In this document: positions 8,077-17,572 of the stretch, in pieces
Numbering within the stretch: position 1 is the stretch's first letter
Layout of the letters: each line of letters begins with the position of its first letter
NCBI GenBank assembly: GCA_947500005.1
Contig: CANMQJ010000004.1
Location: 214,442-278,441, forward strand
Length of the DNA stretch: 64,000 bases
Source: an uncultured Paracoccaceae bacterium
GTDB lineage: Bacteria > Pseudomonadota > Alphaproteobacteria > Rhodobacterales > Rhodobacteraceae
Direction of reading: 5' to 3'
Made by a program: the position numbers and the translations under genes
Notes under the pieces: generated by a model
Database searches by the model: none
Told to the model about the DNA's origin: nothing
The model's input: the letters and a program-made list of their open reading frames with translations, nothing else

Positions 8077-8822
8077 GCCGCGCCCGGCAGCTCGCGGATC
8101 GCGTCCTCGATCAGCCCCAGGCAGGGTCCGTCCGAAAAGCGATGATCGGCATCCTTGACCAGCAACAGGCGCATGTCGTCACATTCCGCGTGCTCAAGCA
8201 GGCGCAGCGCCGTCCCCGTGCTCACCGCCGTGTCCGCCGTGCCTTGCAGGCACCGCACGGGGAAAGGCAGCTTGAGCGGCGCACGCAGCACAAGTCGCTC
8301 CCGCCCGTCCTCGATCATGCGCCGCGTGACGACATAGGGTTCCATGTAATCCGACGGCAGTTCGACCTGCCCGGTCTGCGTCAGCGCGGCTTTCTGCGCC
8401 TCGTCGAACCCGGCCCACCAACCGTCCTCGGTGAAATCCGGCGCGGCGGCGATGGTCACCATCCCGGCGATCCGCTCGGGGCGCTCGCGCGCCAGCAAAA
8501 GCGCCTGCCACCCCCCCATGGACGAACCCACGACGATCAGCGGCCCCTCGGTCAGCGTCTCCAGCGCGGCCAGCGTATCCTCGTGCCAGTCACCGATGCA
8601 GCCTTCCTCGAAAGTCCCCGAGCTTTCGCCATGTCCGGAATAGTCGAACCGCAGGAAGGCACGCCCCTGCGCCTGTGCCCAGGCCTCCAGATGCACCGCC
8701 TTGGTGCCCTCCATGTCCGACTTGAGCCCGCCCAGGAACACGATGCAGGGCCCCGCCCCTTCGGTCTTGTGATAAGCCAGCCGCCGCCCCTGCGGCGTTT
8801 CCAGAAATTGCGTCGCTGCCAT
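8073..8822 (-). CDS. Alpha/beta hydrolase (ABHD10-like)
   Basis: This 249-residue cytoplasmic alpha/beta hydrolase resembles ABHD10/palmitoyl-thioesterase-like bacterial proteins: FLGGLKSDMEGTKA in the oxyanion region, YSGHGES, nucleophile GSSMGG (Ser101), Asp in GTADTAV and His in DADHRFS. It is the first gene of the minus-strand operon running to 5661 and overlaps the next gene by ATGA. Esterase or thioesterase activity is inferred from the family. Confidence 0.85.
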   Translation of the reverse strand: MAATQFLETPQGRRLAYHKTEGAGPCIVFLGGLKSDMEGTKAVHLEAWAQAQGRAFLRFDYSGHGESSGTFEEGCIGDWHEDTLAALETLTEGPLIVVGSSMGGWQALLLARERPERIAGMVTIAAAPDFTEDGWWAGFDEAQKAALTQTGQVELPSDYMEPYVVTRRMIEDGRERLVLRAPLKLPFPVRCLQGTADTAVSTGTALRLLEHAECDDMRLLLVKDADHRFSDGPCLGLIEDAIRELPGAA

Positions 8823-8926
8823 GAAACCCTCTCCGTCGCGTCGCGCGCATCATGACGACGCGCGGCAGGCATCGCAATCTCTGACGGAGGGGGCCCGCCC
8901 GGCGCGCAGCCTCGCACGCGCCTGCT

Positions 8927-8993
8927 CTTCATCTCTTTCCAAATACTCGGGGGTGAATTGGCGCGCAGCGCCAAGAGGGGGCAAAGCCCCCTC
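8927..8993 (-). repeat. Intergenic 3'-UTR element, copy A (box plus two perfect hairpins)
   Basis: A box at 8927-8950 (plus strand CTTCATCTCTT, then TCC, then AAATACTC) is shared with copies near 29.4 and 32.9 kb. Next to it are two perfect hairpins: TTGGCGC-GCA-GCGCCAA (8958-8974) and GAGGGGGC-AAA-GCCCCCTC (8975-8993). Read on the minus strand the order is yebC stop, hairpins, then GAGTATTT...AAGAGATGAAG. Probably a transcript-end structure for yebC. Confidence 0.75.
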
Positions 8994-9001
8994 CCCCGGT
9001 G

Positions 9002-9742
9002 TCACAGCTTCGCCATCACCTCGTCGGAGGCATCGAAATTCGCCGTGACGCGCTGCACGTCGTCATCGTCCTCCAGCGCCTCGATCAGCTTCATCAGCTT
9101 CTGCATCCCCTCGAGATCCAGTTCGGTCGAGGTGGTGGGCTTCCAGACCAGCTTGGTCGATTCCGACTCACCCAACTGTTCCTCAAGCGCGGTCGACACC
9201 TCGTTCAGATCGGTATCCGCGCAATAGATGATGTGCCCGTCCTCCGAGCTTTCGACATCTTCGGCCCCCGCCTCGATCGCCGCCTCGAAGACGGTTTCGG
9301 CATCGCCCGCCGAGGAAGGGTAGATCACCTCGCCCTTCCGTTCGAACATAAAGCCCACCGAGCCCGTCTCGCCGAGGTTCCCGCCGTTCTTGGAAAAGGT
9401 CGAGCGCACGTTCGACGCGGTGCGGTTGCGGTTGTCGGTCATCGCCTCGACGATCACGGCGACACCGCCCGGGCCATAGCCTTCATAACGGATTTCCTCA
9501 TAATCCTCGCTGTCGCCGCCCATCGACTTCTTGATCGCGCGCTCGATCACGTCCTTGGGCACCGATTGCGACTTGGCTTCCTTCACCGCCAGTCGCAGGC
9601 GCGGGTTCTTCTCGGGATCGGGATCGCCCATCTTGGCGGCGACGGTGATCTCTTTCGACAGTTTCGAAAACAGCTTGGACCGCGCGGCGTCCTGACGGCC
9701 CTTGCGGTGCTGGATATTTGCCCATTTGGAATGGCCGGCCAT
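9002..9742 (-). CDS. yebC: YebC/PmpR family protein
   Basis: This 246-residue member of the highly conserved YebC/PmpR family begins [18 protein letters not shown], the family signature, and carries the [16 protein letters not shown] and [13 protein letters not shown] blocks. Members are described as DNA-binding regulators, and more recently as translation factors that relieve ribosome stalling at proline runs. The start at 9742 is fixed by the signature. It is transcribed alone on the minus strand and followed by the copy-A hairpin element. In many alphaproteobacteria it lies by ruvC; that is not the case here. Confidence 0.95.
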   Translation of the reverse strand: MAGHSKWANIQHRKGRQDAARSKLFSKLSKEITVAAKMGDPDPEKNPRLRLAVKEAKSQSVPKDVIERAIKKSMGGDSEDYEEIRYEGYGPGGVAVIVEAMTDNRNRTASNVRSTFSKNGGNLGETGSVGFMFERKGEVIYPSSAGDAETVFEAAIEAGAEDVESSEDGHIIYCADTDLNEVSTALEEQLGESESTKLVWKPTTSTELDLEGMQKLMKLIEALEDDDDVQRVTANFDASDEVMAKL

Positions 9743-9887
9743 GCCTAGTTCGTCCTTCTTCGGGAAATCTGCGGAAAATCTGGCGCCTTCTTTAGAAAAT
9801 GCAGGCGGCGGGCGCAAGATCACCGCACCTTTCCCGGCCATGCGATTGCCCGGTGACACTGTCCCGCGCCCGCTATAGCGTGCCGCC

Positions 9888-11660
9888 ATGACCACCGACC
9901 AGATCATCCTCTTCACTCTTTTCGCCCTCGTTTTCGCCCTGCTGCTCTGGGGCCGCTGGCGTTATGACATCGTGGCCTTCGCCGCGCTCATGGCCGGAGT
10001 GGTGCTGGGCGTGGTCGAAACCGACGCGGCCTTCGCGGGCTTCGGCCACCCGGCGACGCTGGTGGTGGCGCTGGTGCTGGTGGTCTCGGCGGGTCTGGTC
10101 CGCTCGGGCGCGGTCATGCTGATCACGCGCACGCTGGTCGACAGTTCGCGCAAGCTTGGGGCGCATATCGCGCTTCTGGGCGGGGTGGCGGCGGTTCTCT
10201 CGGCCTTCATGAACAACGTGGCCGCGCTGGCCCTGCTGATGCCGGTGGACATCCAGACCGCGCGCAAGGCGGGCCGCGTGCCTGGGCTTTCGCTGATGCC
10301 GCTCAGCTTCGCGACCATCCTGGGCGGCATGGCCACGCTGATCGGCACGCCGCCCAACATCATCATCGCCACGATCCGCGAGGATACGCTGGGCGAACCC
10401 TTCGCCATGTTCGACTTCGCCCCGGTCGGCGCCGCCGCCGCACTCGCCGGTCTGATCTTCGTCGCGCTGGTTGGCTATCGCCTGATCCCGGTGCGCGGCG
10501 ACACGAAGGACCAGCAGGAGGCCTTGGCGCAATACATCGCCGAACTGACCGTTCCCGAGGAGTCCGAACATATCGGCAAGCGCCTGGCCGAGCTGGACCC
10601 GGCCGCCGAGCAGACCGACACCGCGATCCTGGGCCTGATCCGGGACGAGACCCGCCTCTATGGCCGCGCACGCCACACGCTCCTGCGCGCGGGCGACACG
10701 CTTGTGCTCGAGGCCACGCCAGAGGCGCTGGACGAGTTCCGCGCGGCACTCGGCCTCGATTTCTCGGATGCCGAACGGCAGGACATGCTGACCGCGGCGG
10801 GCGAAGGGCTCGAAGTGATCGAGGTCGTGGTCCCGCAGGACGCCGCCATCGTCGGACGCACCGCGCAGGGCATCGGGCTGGCCTGGCGGCAGAACACGAT
10901 TCTGCTGGGCATCGCCCGCCAGGGCCGCCGCATCACCGAGCAGGTCCGCCGGACCGAGATCCTGCCGGGCGACCTGCTGCTGCTGCTCTCGCCGCGCGAC
11001 CGGGCGGCCGATGTCGCGGACTGGCTGGGCTGCCTGCCGCTGGCCCATCGCGGCCTGGCCGTCACCGAGAACAACAAGGTCTGGCTTGCCATCGGCCTTT
11101 TTGCCGCCGCCGTGGTGGCGGCCAGCGTGGGCCTGCTCTACCTGCCCATCGCGCTGGGGATCGTCGTCGTCGGATATGTGCTGACCGGCATTCTCCCGCT
11201 CTCCGGTCTCTACGACCATATCGAATGGCCTGTCGTGGTGCTCCTTGGTTCGATGATCCCGCTGGGCGCGGCGCTCGAGAAGTCGGGCGGCACCGAGCTG
11301 ATCGCGGGATCGCTGATCGCCCTGACCGAGGGGATGCCCGCCTGGGCGATCCTGACGGTGCTGATGGTGGTGACGATGACGCTCTCCGACGTTCTCAACA
11401 ACACCGCCACTGCGATCGTTGCCGCCCCGGTGGGGATCCAGATGGCGCGCACGCTCGACGTGTCGCCCGACCCGTTCCTAATGGCCGTCGCGGTTGCGGC
11501 CTCGGCGGCCTTCCTCACCCCCATCGGGCACAAGAACAACACGCTGGTCCTGGGCCCCGGCGGCTATCGCTTCGGCGATTACTGGCGCATGGGCCTGCCG
11601 CTCGAGATCATCGTGATCGCCGTCTCGATCCCGGCGATCCTGACCTTCTGGCCGCTCTGA
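9888..11660 (+). CDS. SLC13-family permease with TrkA-C domains
   Basis: A 590-residue inner-membrane transporter of the DASS/SLC13 type. Two transmembrane blocks (about residues 1-200 and 395-590) flank two cytoplasmic TrkA-C (RCK-C) domains at about 205-290 and 300-380. The paired signature regions are [12 protein letters not shown] with GTPPNIIIA in the first half and [14 protein letters not shown] with [16 protein letters not shown] in the second. Known relatives carry dicarboxylates, sulfate or other anions with sodium. It is followed 2 bases later by a glutamine amidotransferase gene, so the two are probably co-transcribed. A second permease of the same architecture lies at 17573-19351. 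Confidence 0.9.
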   Translation: MTTDQIILFTLFALVFALLLWGRWRYDIVAFAALMAGVVLGVVETDAAFAGFGHPATLVVALVLVVSAGLVRSGAVMLITRTLVDSSRKLGAHIALLGGVAAVLSAFMNNVAALALLMPVDIQTARKAGRVPGLSLMPLSFATILGGMATLIGTPPNIIIATIREDTLGEPFAMFDFAPVGAAAALAGLIFVALVGYRLIPVRGDTKDQQEALAQYIAELTVPEESEHIGKRLAELDPAAEQTDTAILGLIRDETRLYGRARHTLLRAGDTLVLEATPEALDEFRAALGLDFSDAERQDMLTAAGEGLEVIEVVVPQDAAIVGRTAQGIGLAWRQNTILLGIARQGRRITEQVRRTEILPGDLLLLLSPRDRAADVADWLGCLPLAHRGLAVTENNKVWLAIGLFAAAVVAASVGLLYLPIALGIVVVGYVLTGILPLSGLYDHIEWPVVVLLGSMIPLGAALEKSGGTELIAGSLIALTEGMPAWAILTVLMVVTMTLSDVLNNTATAIVAAPVGIQMARTLDVSPDPFLMAVAVAASAAFLTPIGHKNNTLVLGPGGYRFGDYWRMGLPLEIIVIAVSIPAILTFWPL

Positions 11661-11662
11661 AC

Positions 11663-12397
11663 ATGAAACCGTTCCTGATCCTCCAGCTGCGCCCCGAAAC
11701 CGATGCCAGCGATGCCGAGTTCGCCTCGATCCTCGCCCGCTCCGGCCTCGCCCCCGAGCGTGCCCACCGCGTAAGGCTCGACCGCGAGAGCCTTCCCGAG
11801 GGACCGGACGTGACCGATTACGCGGGGGTCATCGTCGGCGGCGGCCCCGGCTGCGTGAGCGACCCCGCCGCCAGCAAACCGCCGCTCGAGGCGCGGATCG
11901 AGGCGGCGATCCTCTCGCTCATGCCGCAGATCACCGCGCGCGATCACCCCTACATGGGCTGCTGCTACGGGCTTGGCATCCTCACCGCGCATCTGGGCGG
12001 CGAGATGAGCAAGGCGCGCTATTCCGAACCCGTCGGCCCCTCGGCTTGCGCCCTCACGCCCGAGGGCGCCGACGACGCGCTCCTTGCCGGGCTGCCGCCC
12101 GTCTTCGACGCCTTCGTCGGCCACAAGGAGGCGGTGCAGACCCTGCCGCCCGGCTGCACCCATCTCGTCTCTTCCGGCCCCTGCCCGTTCCAGATGATCC
12201 GCTGGGGCGAAAACGTCTATGCCACGCAGTTCCACCCCGAGGCCAACGCCACCGATTTCGAGGCCCGCATCCGCATCTACCGCAACCACGGCTATTTCCC
12301 GCCCGAGGATGCCGACCGTCTGATCGCGCTCTGCCATGCGGCCGAGGTCACCTGGCCCGGCGAGATCCTGCGCCGTTTCGTGCAGCGCTATAGCTGA
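11663..12397 (+). CDS. Class I glutamine amidotransferase-like protein
   Basis: This 244-residue stand-alone type 1 glutamine amidotransferase domain resembles the GATase half of GMP synthase. The nucleophile is Cys101 in GCCYG, and the rest of the triad is His190/Glu192 in QFHPEA. No synthase partner is adjacent, so it may act on gamma-glutamyl compounds or supply ammonia to an unlinked enzyme. The start at 11663 follows the permease stop by 2 bases. Specific substrate unknown. Confidence 0.87.
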   Translation: MKPFLILQLRPETDASDAEFASILARSGLAPERAHRVRLDRESLPEGPDVTDYAGVIVGGGPGCVSDPAASKPPLEARIEAAILSLMPQITARDHPYMGCCYGLGILTAHLGGEMSKARYSEPVGPSACALTPEGADDALLAGLPPVFDAFVGHKEAVQTLPPGCTHLVSSGPCPFQMIRWGENVYATQFHPEANATDFEARIRIYRNHGYFPPEDADRLIALCHAAEVTWPGEILRRFVQRYS

Positions 12398-12431
12398 TCC
12401 GCACTCCATCCCCCCGGGAACATCCGCACCA

Positions 12432-12458
12432 TGCAGGTGTTGGCATCATGAACCTGCA
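12432..12458. promoter_or_regulatory. 7-bp inverted repeat before the YgaP-like gene
   Basis: TGCAGGT (12432-12438) and ACCTGCA (12452-12458) form a perfect dyad with a 13-bp spacer, 17 bases before the preferred ATG at 12475. It could be an operator or an mRNA hairpin overlapping the leader. It would fall inside the coding region if the alternative ATG at 12448 were used. Confidence 0.4.
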
Positions 12459-12474
12459 GAATTGGAGATATGTC

Positions 12475-12924
12475 ATGTTCGCGACAACCGCGACACGGCC
12501 CCAGGGAAGCCCGGAAACTCACCGCGACTTCGAGCGGGAGGCGAAACACAGGCTGGAGTGGTACGCCGCACGGCCGCACCTGATCGAAGACCGGCTCAGG
12601 GAGCTGGACGAGGAATGGGACATCGAACGGGCGATCCAGGCGAATGCCGCCACTCTCGCGCTGACCGGCACCGCCCTGGCGATGACCCATGACCGCAGAT
12701 GGTCCTTTCTTCCTCTCGCCGTGACCGGATTCCTGCTGCAACACGCGACGCAGGGCTGGTGCCCCCCCGTGCCGATCCTGCGTTCGCTGGGCTTCCGCAC
12801 TCAGGGCGAGATCGAACGGGAACGCTACGCGCTCAAGGCGGTGCGCGGCGATTTCGACCACCTGCCCGAGGGGACCGTGCCGGACCGGCTGCGTGCCGAC
12901 GCGGCTTTCCACGCAGCGCATTGA
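12475..12924 (+). CDS. YgaP-type transmembrane domain (DUF2892) protein
   Basis: 149 residues. The middle to C-terminal part carries the DUF2892 pattern: two short membrane helices (about residues 55-72 and 78-96) followed by GWCPPVPILRSLGFRT, the family's GWCP motif. The N-terminal 45 residues are charged and helical. ATG 12475 is preferred over 12448 because GGAGA lies 6 bases upstream and because a dyad covers the earlier start. Members occur alone or fused to rhodanese domains in sulfur or metalloid contexts; nothing around this gene points to a specific substrate. Confidence 0.75.
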   Translation: MFATTATRPQGSPETHRDFEREAKHRLEWYAARPHLIEDRLRELDEEWDIERAIQANAATLALTGTALAMTHDRRWSFLPLAVTGFLLQHATQGWCPPVPILRSLGFRTQGEIERERYALKAVRGDFDHLPEGTVPDRLRADAAFHAAH

Positions 12925-13007
12925 ACGCTGACCTTGCGGCAGACTTGCCTGATCACACGCCCCGCCTCTAGGCTGGCCCGAACGGCAATCTGCGGGAGGA
13001 GCGGTCG

Positions 13008-13880
13008 TTGGATGTCCTGATCGGCGTGGTACTGCCGCTAGCGCTGGCGATCATCATGTTCTCGCTGGGCGTGGGGCTTGAGCTGGGCGATTTCCGCCGC
13101 GTCCTGTCGCGCCGCCTCCCCTTCGCAATCGGCGCCTTCGCGCAGGTCGTCCTGCTGCCGTTGACCGCCTGGATCGTGGTCACCGCGCTGGCCCTGCCGC
13201 CCGAGATCGCGGTGGGCTTCATGCTGCTCTCCTTCTGTCCGGGCGGGGTGACCAGCAACATCCTGTCGAAACTCGCGGGCGGCGACGTGGCGCTCTCGGT
13301 CACTTTGACGGCCGTTATCAGCCTCCTGTCCATTGTGACCGTCCCGCTGCTGGCCGCATGGGCGGTCGCGCATTTCATGGGCGAGGCCGCGCCCGAGGTC
13401 TCGGTCTCGGGCCTTGCCCTGGCGATGTTCCTCATCACCACCCTGCCCGTTCTGGCGGGCGTCACGCTGCGCCACCTGCGCCCCGGCCTCGCCCGGCGCA
13501 TCGACCTGCCGCTCTCGCGCATCGCCGCGGGTCTCTTCGTCCTGATCGTGCTGGCCGCCCTTGCCGGCAACTGGCAGCTTTTCATCGACAATCTGGGTCT
13601 CATGGGCGGCGGGCTGATCCTGCTCAACCTCGCGTTGCTGCTGATCGGCCTTGCCATCGCCCGCGCCGCCCGCCTGACATGGGACGAGACCAAGACCATC
13701 GCCATCGAGACCGGCATCCAGAACTCCACCCTTGGCATCACGCTGGCCGCGCTGATCACCGGAACCACCAGCGGGTTCAGCGAACTGGCCTTGCCCTCGG
13801 CGGTCTACGGCATCACCATGTATCTCGTCTCCCTCCCCTTCATCCTGTGGTTCCGCAGCCGACCGAGGAGCATTGCATGA
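13008..13880 (+). CDS. Bile acid:sodium symporter family (SBF/BASS) transporter
   Basis: This 290-residue inner-membrane protein with about 9-10 hydrophobic segments is of the SBF/BASS family, recognised by FMLLSFCPGGVTSNILSKLA and ETGIQNSTLGITLA. It starts with TTG at 13008, supported by GGGAGGA about 6 bases upstream; the first in-frame ATG would cut into the first membrane helix. Relatives carry bile acids, pantoate, pyruvate or other organic anions. Its stop overlaps the start of the FAD dehydrogenase (ATGA), so the pair may import and oxidise one compound. Confidence 0.87.
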   Translation: MDVLIGVVLPLALAIIMFSLGVGLELGDFRRVLSRRLPFAIGAFAQVVLLPLTAWIVVTALALPPEIAVGFMLLSFCPGGVTSNILSKLAGGDVALSVTLTAVISLLSIVTVPLLAAWAVAHFMGEAAPEVSVSGLALAMFLITTLPVLAGVTLRHLRPGLARRIDLPLSRIAAGLFVLIVLAALAGNWQLFIDNLGLMGGGLILLNLALLLIGLAIARAARLTWDETKTIAIETGIQNSTLGITLAALITGTTSGFSELALPSAVYGITMYLVSLPFILWFRSRPRSIA

Positions 13881-15538
13881 CCGCCAATACCGCAGATGCC
13901 GTCATCGTGGGCGCGGGGCTCGCCGGGCTCGCCGCCGCGGCCGAGCTGGGCGACCGCGGCAAGCGGGTGATCCTGCTCGACCAGGAGCCCGAGCATTTCC
14001 TCGGCGGACAGGCGCATTGGTCGCTGGGCGGGCTGTTCATGGTCGACACTCCCGAACAGCGCCGCATGGGCATAAAGGACAGCGCAGATCTCGCCCTGCG
14101 CGACTGGATGGGCAGCGCGCAGTTCGACCGTGACGAGGACGCCTGGCCCCGGAAATGGGCCGAGGCCTATGTCGAGTTCGCCGCAGGCGAGATGCGCCCC
14201 TGGCTGCACGAGATGGGGCTGCGCTGGTTCCCGGTCGTGGGCTGGGCCGAACGCGGCGGGTCCTACGCCGACGGGCACGGCAATTCCGTACCGCGCTTTC
14301 ACATCACATGGGGCACCGGGCCCGGCGTGCTGGAGCATTTCATCCGGCGTGTCCGCGAGCACGAGGCGCAGGGCCGGATCGAGCTGCGCTTTCGCCACCA
14401 GGCCAGCCATATCATCATGCAGAACGGCGCCGCCAAGGGCGTCTCGGGCGAGGTTCTGGCCGGGGACGAGGCGCAGCAGGGCGCGCGCACCAATCGTGAC
14501 GAGATCGGCGAGTTCGAGGTCTATGCCCCCTCGGTCATCGTCACCTCGGGCGGGATCGGCGGCAATTTCGAGATGGTCCGCCGCAACTGGCCCCGCGACC
14601 GCTTGGGCGAGCCGCCGGAGAACATGATCGCGGGCGTCCCTTTCCACGTCGACGGGCGCATGATCCCGATCAGCGAAAAGGCCGGCGGCCATGTCATCAA
14701 CGGCGACCGGATGTGGCATTACACCGAGGGCGTGAAGAACTGGGATCCGATCTGGCCCGCCCACGGCATCCGCATCCTGCCCGGCCCGTCGTCGATGTGG
14801 TTCGACGCCACCGGCAACCGCCTGCCGCCGCCCTGCCTGCCCGGCTTCGACACGCTCTCCACCCTGCGCGAGATCCTGAAGACGGGCCATGATTACAGCT
14901 GGTTCATCCTGACCCAGAAGATCATCAAGAAGGAATTCGCCCTCTCCGGCTCGGAACAGAACCCCGATTTCACCTCCGGCAAATGGGGCGACGTGATCCG
15001 CCAGCGCATCCTCTCGGGCAAGAAGGCCACTGCCCCGGTCGAGGCGTTCAAGGAACATGGCGAGGATTTCGTGGTCGCCAAGACGCTGGGCGATCTCGTG
15101 CGCGGCATGAACCAGATGGGCGGCGGCCTGCTGGACGAGGCCCATATCCGCGCCCAGATCGAGGCGCGCGATTCACAGGTCGACAACCCCTTTGCCAAGG
15201 ACGCGCAGATCATGGCGATCAACGCCGCGCGCAACTATCGCGGCGACCGGCTGATCCGCACCGCAAGACCGCACCGTTTCCTCGACCCCGCCAACGGTCC
15301 TCTGATCGCGGTCAAGCTCCACATCCTCACCCGCAAGACACTGGGCGGGCTGCAGACGAATCTCGACAGCCAGATGATCGGAGCCGGCGGCGAGGTGGTG
15401 CCGGGCCTCTTCGCCGCCGGAGAGGTCGCGGGTTTCGGCGGCGGAGGCTATCACGGCTACAACGCGCTCGAGGGGACGTTCCTTGGCGGCTGCATCTTCT
15501 CGGGTCGCAATGCGGGCCGATCCCGCGCCATCGCCTGA
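13877..15538 (+). CDS. FAD-binding dehydrogenase (ketosteroid dehydrogenase-like)
   Basis: This 553-residue FAD_binding_2 flavoprotein has the Rossmann motif VIVGAGLAGLAAAAELG at residues about 9-25 and the C-terminal FAD motif GLFAAGEVAGFGGGGYHGYNALEGTFLGGCIFSG. It resembles the family annotated as FAD-binding dehydrogenase and related to 3-ketosteroid delta1-dehydrogenases and fumarate-reductase flavoproteins. The 4-base overlap with the symporter supports co-translation and a shared substrate. Steroid specificity is not demonstrated here; no other steroid catabolism gene is in the window. Confidence 0.85.
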   Translation: MTANTADAVIVGAGLAGLAAAAELGDRGKRVILLDQEPEHFLGGQAHWSLGGLFMVDTPEQRRMGIKDSADLALRDWMGSAQFDRDEDAWPRKWAEAYVEFAAGEMRPWLHEMGLRWFPVVGWAERGGSYADGHGNSVPRFHITWGTGPGVLEHFIRRVREHEAQGRIELRFRHQASHIIMQNGAAKGVSGEVLAGDEAQQGARTNRDEIGEFEVYAPSVIVTSGGIGGNFEMVRRNWPRDRLGEPPENMIAGVPFHVDGRMIPISEKAGGHVINGDRMWHYTEGVKNWDPIWPAHGIRILPGPSSMWFDATGNRLPPPCLPGFDTLSTLREILKTGHDYSWFILTQKIIKKEFALSGSEQNPDFTSGKWGDVIRQRILSGKKATAPVEAFKEHGEDFVVAKTLGDLVRGMNQMGGGLLDEAHIRAQIEARDSQVDNPFAKDAQIMAINAARNYRGDRLIRTARPHRFLDPANGPLIAVKLHILTRKTLGGLQTNLDSQMIGAGGEVVPGLFAAGEVAGFGGGGYHGYNALEGTFLGGCIFSGRNAGRSRAIA

Positions 15539-15541
15539 GCC

Positions 15542-16714
15542 TCACCAGCGCCCCGACGCGCCCCCGCCCGAGGACGATCCCCCGCCAAACGATCCCCCAG
15601 ACCCCGAGGAACTCTTGGACACCTTCGGGATCGTCCGGATCTCGCTGTTCTCGTAGCCGCATTGCCGGCAATGGTAATCCACCCGCTTCCTCCCCGTGCG
15701 CGAGGTGGTCGCTGCCTCGAGGATCTCGCTCTCGCTCGACAAGGTGCGATAATTGCAACGCGGGCAGGACCCGTAGGAGGAAAACCAGCTCGGATAGCAG
15801 ATGATGTCCATGTGGTCGCAGTCCGGGCAGGCCCAGACATCGTAATCCACCGATTGCAGGAATTCCTCCAGCCGCTGGCCGCCATCCAGATGTTCGTCAT
15901 CCGCCGTCTCGCCCATCCGCGCCATCGTGAACCGGCAGCGCGGACATGGGCGGGGACGGCTGCGCAGGTAACGGCGCAGCGCCAGCGCCCCACCGCCCAG
16001 CGGGACCAGCAGCAGCGCCCAGATCCACTCGCCAGCCATCTGCACCCGCCGCCAGATCCAGCTCCAGCCGCGCGCGGCGGTGCCAACCCTTTCCTCTCCC
16101 GGATAGCTGCCGGTCAGTTCGAAGATCGCCTCCTCGACGCCGTTCTCGATACCGCGTTCATAGTTGTCCTCGCGGAAATACGGCAGGAATCCCGCGTCGA
16201 TCACGCGCTGCATCCGCGCGTCCCAGCTCTGCGCATATCCCGCGCCGATCTCGATCCGTATCTCGCGGTCGTAACGCGCGACCAGGACCAACACGCCATC
16301 GTTGCGGTCGGCATTGCCGATCCCCCACGCGTTGAAGAGACGCGTGGCAAAGGGTTCTATCGGGCCGTGATGGCCATAGGCGCCCATGGTCTCGATGGTC
16401 AGCACGGTCATCTCGATGCCCGAGCGGGCGTAAAGATCCTTCAGATCTTGCCGCACCCGCGCCTCGGCCTCCAGCGACAGAAGCTCCGCGTAATCGTTGA
16501 CGTAGATCTCTTCATACCCGGGATAGCTCACGCCATCCCCACCCGCGAAACGCCCGCCGGGCGCCACCTCGCGCGCGGGTTCGCCTTCGACTGCGACGGC
16601 CTGCACCACCGTCTCGGGCTTCGTGGCCCAGCCCACCGCATAGCCGATGGCCCAGCCGACCACCGCGACCACGGCCGCAGCGATCAGCGCGATCTCGAAA
16701 TCCCGTCTCGTCAT
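15542..16714 (-). CDS. TPM-domain membrane protein with zinc ribbons
   Basis: This 390-residue protein has one N-terminal membrane segment (about residues 8-30), a periplasmic TPM domain (about 65-205, with YARSGIEMTVLTIETMG and NDGVLVLVARYDREIRIEIG), a second membrane segment near 228-245, then a cytoplasmic tail with three CxxC pairs (CPRCRF, CPDCDH, CPRCNY) and CRQCGY, and a Ser/Gly-rich end. TPM proteins include the thylakoid PSII repair factor and YgcG; the fold may have acid phosphatase activity. It is related in architecture to the SPFH/zinc-ribbon module at 39-45 kb but is not linked to it. Confidence 0.85.
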   Translation of the reverse strand: MTRRDFEIALIAAAVVAVVGWAIGYAVGWATKPETVVQAVAVEGEPAREVAPGGRFAGGDGVSYPGYEEIYVNDYAELLSLEAEARVRQDLKDLYARSGIEMTVLTIETMGAYGHHGPIEPFATRLFNAWGIGNADRNDGVLVLVARYDREIRIEIGAGYAQSWDARMQRVIDAGFLPYFREDNYERGIENGVEEAIFELTGSYPGEERVGTAARGWSWIWRRVQMAGEWIWALLLVPLGGGALALRRYLRSRPRPCPRCRFTMARMGETADDEHLDGGQRLEEFLQSVDYDVWACPDCDHMDIICYPSWFSSYGSCPRCNYRTLSSESEILEAATTSRTGRKRVDYHCRQCGYENSEIRTIPKVSKSSSGSGGSFGGGSSSGGGASGRW

Positions 16715-16770
16715 GTCCCTGCCCCTTTTCGGAACAGGTTAGCCCGCATCCCACACCCGGGCCAAGAGCG

Positions 16771-17502
16771 TCACTCCTTCGGTGCGAAGCGCATCAACTC
16801 CTCGCCCGCGTCATCCGTCATGACCAGTTCGCCGTTTTCGATGGCATAGCCCGCGACCCGCGCCAGAGCGTCGAGAAAGGCGCTCTCCTGCATCTCGACC
16901 TCTTCCGCGCAGGCCATCATCGTTCCGGCAATAGCCTCTGGAAAGTCCAGGCTATCCGACCCGATGGTGACGTCGCCGCGCAACCGGTTGCACCCGCCGG
17001 TCGCGAAAAAGGCGCCGCCCTCGGTAAAGCCGATCTCGGGCGGACGCTCGGGCAGCAGGTCCATGTCGCGCATGGATTGCATCACCCATTCGCTCCCCTC
17101 CAGGCTTGTCGTCGCCGGGGAGGCGACCTTGACCAGCATCAGGTCCGCCGCGCTCCCTGCTCCGTGGGTCAGCACCGGGTAGGAGGTGTCGGTCGTGAAC
17201 AGAAGCCGCCCCTCGTGCCGGATCTCGGCGCGCAGGACGTAACGCATCCGCTCGTCGATCAGCGCGTCGTCATAATGCAGCTCGAACGCCGCCGGCACGC
17301 CCTTGAGCGCGTAGCGCCGCGAAGACAGAAGCTCGGCCGGCGCATCTGCCCTGGACACGTCCAGCAACTCCACCTGCAAAACGGATCCCGGCAGAACCGC
17401 GATCCGTTCGCGATAGCTCGCGCTTCCCTCGATCACGCCTGCCATGGCCCCTCCCGCCGTCAGGATCGACAGGGCAAGCCCCGCCCAGAACGACTGTCCC
17501 AT
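16771..17502 (-). CDS. META domain protein with YbaY-like N-domain, exported
   Basis: 243 residues. A signal peptide of about 20 residues (MGQSFWAGLALSILTAGGAM) is followed by a YbaY/YscW-type beta domain (about 25-115, IAVLPGSVLQVELLDVSRAD) and a C-terminal META/HslJ domain (about 130-243, with FATGGCNRLRGD and MMACAEEVEMQESAF). Both folds are found in envelope stress and heat-shock-linked proteins. The start at 17502 is supported by AAGGAGA upstream. No Cys follows the signal, so it is probably periplasmic rather than lipidated. Confidence 0.85.
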   Translation of the reverse strand: MGQSFWAGLALSILTAGGAMAGVIEGSASYRERIAVLPGSVLQVELLDVSRADAPAELLSSRRYALKGVPAAFELHYDDALIDERMRYVLRAEIRHEGRLLFTTDTSYPVLTHGAGSAADLMLVKVASPATTSLEGSEWVMQSMRDMDLLPERPPEIGFTEGGAFFATGGCNRLRGDVTIGSDSLDFPEAIAGTMMACAEEVEMQESAFLDALARVAGYAIENGELVMTDDAGEELMRFAPKE

Positions 17503-17572
17503 TTCGCTGTCTCCTTGCACCGCCTGAACCCAAAGATCGGTCGCCCGCAACTCCGGTTCAAGAGCCGTGAAC

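Noticed and set aside
9873..11219. 448-codon minus-strand frame opposite the SLC13 permease
   Set aside because: His/Arg/Gln/Gly-rich low-complexity translation with no family features; the plus strand encodes an unmistakable permease.
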